Below, one piece after another: positions 6,233-7,253 of a stretch of DNA of 7,253 nucleotides. Location: positions 1-7,253 of the forward strand of contig JANXRT010000244.1 of NCBI GenBank assembly GCA_025356735.1, given 5' to 3'. Source of the DNA: Acetobacteraceae bacterium (GTDB taxonomy: Bacteria; Pseudomonadota; Alphaproteobacteria; Acetobacterales; Acetobacteraceae). Within the stretch, counting starts at the first letter, position 1. The number at the start of each line of letters is the position of its first letter. The position numbers were made by a program, and so were the translations under genes. The notes under the pieces were generated by a model. That model made no database searches, was not told where the DNA came from, and worked only from the letters and a program-made list of their open reading frames with translations.

Positions 6233-6287
6233 TCCCCCCCCCGACGCTAATGGGCTTCACAAGTAGGATTTTCTCGGCACGCTGCAT

Positions 6288-6293
6288 GAGGAG
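6288..6293 (+). promoter_or_regulatory. Ribosome binding site of orfA
   Basis: GAGGAG with a 7-nt gap to the ATG at 6301; it supports that start. Confidence 0.65.
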
Positions 6294-6300
6294 ATTTTAA

Positions 6301-6563
6301 ATGAAAACCAGCAGATACAGCGACCCGTTGATCCTTTCGATCCTGCGTCAGGCCGAGGGCGGTATTGCGGTGGCAGAGCTGTGCCGTGAACACGGCATGA
6401 GCAATGCGTCGTTCCACAAGTGGCGGGCGAAGTTTGGCGGGATGGACGCTTCGATGATTACCCAAATGAAGACCATCGAAGACGAGAACCGACGGCTCAA
6501 AAAATGTTCGCCGAGTTGAGCATGCAGAATGAATTGCTCAAGGAGGCTCTTGGGAAAAAATAG
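6301..6563 (+). pseudogene. IS3-family transposase OrfA, probably frameshifted
   Basis: The N-terminal part has the helix-turn-helix of IS3 OrfA: LILSILRQAEGGIAVAELC, then REHGMSNASFHKWRAKFGGM, then a coiled region MKTIEDENRRLKK. In the frame of the ATG, translation ends at 6519 after 72 residues (KKCSPS). One base back, from 6504, the expected leucine-zipper continuation follows: MFAELSMQNELLKEALGKK, ending at TAG 6561-6563. Together these make the usual OrfA of about 88 residues. The switch is at a run of six A (6499-6504); seven would restore the frame. A real one-base loss is the simplest reading. A sequencing error or a second slippage site are alternatives. OrfA binds the element ends and pairs with OrfB to form the transposase. 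Confidence 0.8.
6555..6560 (+). other. Putative programmed -1 frameshift site (A6) joining orfA to orfB
   Basis: Just before the OrfA stop the frame reads GGG AAA AAA TAG. A -1 slip on the A run gives ATA GAC CGG CGA TCT CAA and continues into OrfB without interruption. IS3 elements typically make the OrfAB transposase by -1 slippage on such A tracts. Confidence 0.6.
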
Positions 6564-7253
6564 ACCGGCGATCTCAACGCCGCGAGATGGCCGGAACTGC
6601 AGCGGCGCGGCAAGGGGTCAGCATTGCGCTGGCCTGCCGAACCTTTGGGGTCAGCGAGACCTGCTTTCGCTACAGCCCGAAGCTAAGCGATGAAAACGAG
6701 CGCATTGCCGATCTGCTGATCGGGCTGACCCAGGCCCACAAGACATGGGGGTTTGGCCTGTGCTTCCTGTATCTGCGTAATGTGCAGGGGCATGGCTGGA
6801 ACCACAAACGTGTCTATCGCATCTACCGCGAGCAGGAACTGAACCTGCGGATCAAACCCAGGAAGCGTTTGAAACGCGACAAGCCCGACGCCTTGGCCGT
6901 GCCGGAGAGCCCGAACCTGGTCTGGTCGATGGACTTCATGGCCGACCGGTTGGGGGATGGCAGGGCGTTCCGTCTGCTGAACGTGCTGGATGATTTCAAT
7001 CGCGAGGGGCTGGGCATTGAGGTGGACTTTTCGCTGCCTGCCGAGCGGGTGATCCGCAGCCTTGACCGCATCATTGAATGGCGGGGCAAACCCGGCGCCA
7101 TCAGGATCGATAACGGACCTAAATATATTAGCTCAAAGTTGAAAGGGTGGGCCAAGAAACAAAACATCAGCTTACAGCATATCCAGCCGGCTCAGCCGCA
7201 GCAGAACGCCTACATCGAGCGCTACAATCGCACCGTCAGACACGAGCGGCTGG
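6560..7253 (+). CDS. IS3-family transposase OrfB (DDE integrase domain), 3' end missing
   Basis: The frame is open from the slippage site to the window edge, about 231 codons; an internal ATG at 6587 has no ribosome site, so production as OrfAB fusion is likely. The HTH_21-type region is visible (GVSIALACRTFGVSETC, then RVYRIYREQELNLRIK), followed by the rve integrase core. The catalytic residues are Asp in VWSMDFM (nt 6932-6934), Asp in IRIDNGP (7109-7111) and Glu in NAYIERYN (7217-7219). The last two are separated by 35 residues, the classical D-D(35)E spacing. DNGP is followed by Lys where relatives usually have Glu. No internal stop or frameshift is seen, so this half looks functional as far as it goes. 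Confidence 0.92.
   Translation, partial: MDRRSQRREMAGTAAARQGVSIALACRTFGVSETCFRYSPKLSDENERIADLLIGLTQAHKTWGFGLCFLYLRNVQGHGWNHKRVYRIYREQELNLRIKPRKRLKRDKPDALAVPESPNLVWSMDFMADRLGDGRAFRLLNVLDDFNREGLGIEVDFSLPAERVIRSLDRIIEWRGKPGAIRIDNGPKYISSKLKGWAKKQNISLQHIQPAQPQQNAYIERYNRTVRHERL

Larger units (their letters stand above)
6251..7253 (+). mobile_element. IS3-family insertion sequence, left part, cut by the window edge
   Basis: The element contains an orfA with a helix-turn-helix and leucine-zipper region and an orfB with an IS3-type DDE integrase domain, the standard IS3 layout. The left end is placed near 6251, where TGGGCTTCAC begins, because IS3 elements usually begin with TG. This boundary is approximate because the right terminal repeat is outside the window. 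It lies 18 bp after the stop of the ATPase-like gene, next to a run of nine C (6234-6242). Base composition is lower in G/C than in the genes to the left, consistent with an acquired element. Confidence 0.85.

Noticed and set aside
6823..7167. A minus-strand frame of 114 codons inside the insertion sequence
   Set aside because: It lies opposite the DDE core of OrfB, whose triad and spacing are intact; it is a shadow frame.
1..7253. CRISPR array, tRNA, rRNA or riboswitch
   Set aside because: No regularly spaced repeats, cloverleaf or known RNA motifs were seen when reading the window; the only repeats are the short palindromes and AAAGCCA copies reported.

Overview
The window looks like chromosome of a GC-rich alphaproteobacterium. 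Codon third positions are strongly G/C in most genes, and the GC-rich intergenic palindromes suggest Rhodospirillales/Acetobacteraceae, although the family-level placement is a guess. No rRNA, tRNA or CRISPR array was seen.

Left part (3-3199, + strand): the end of a tightly packed operon of four genes. In order these are the C-terminal part of a circularly permuted ATP-grasp enzyme, an alpha-E domain protein, a transglutaminase-like cysteine peptidase, and Anbu, the ancestral-beta-subunit relative of the proteasome. The joints are a TGA-ATG abutment, a short gap and a 4-bp ATGA overlap, so the genes are probably co-transcribed and translationally coupled. This gene set is a known conserved neighbourhood, predicted to make and break an unknown peptide or amide-linked product.

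Middle part (3200-4721, mostly - strand): a GC-rich palindromic element lies between convergent genes. It is followed by a Phd/YefM-type antitoxin and a VapC PIN-domain toxin whose genes overlap by 4 bp (TTGA). The last residues and the stop codon of the toxin lie inside the palindromic element. A 23-bp inverted repeat overlaps the likely promoter of the pair. Beyond it is a secreted dienelactone-hydrolase-like gene that has lost its central part, including the nucleophile serine, by what looks like an in-frame deletion; it is probably a pseudogene.

Right part (4997-7253, + strand): a 411-residue single-pass membrane protein. Its cytoplasmic domain looks like an ExeA/GspA-type AAA ATPase with both the P-loop and the Walker B acids lost. 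A proline-rich linker and a C-terminal domain follow on the other side of the membrane. Just after its stop codon begins an IS3-family insertion sequence that runs off the window. Its orfA has an apparent one-base loss in an A tract, while orfB keeps an intact D-D(35)E triad as far as it is visible.

The most notable items are the Anbu operon, the degenerate membrane-tethered ATPase-like protein, and the hydrolase remnant next to the toxin-antitoxin pair.
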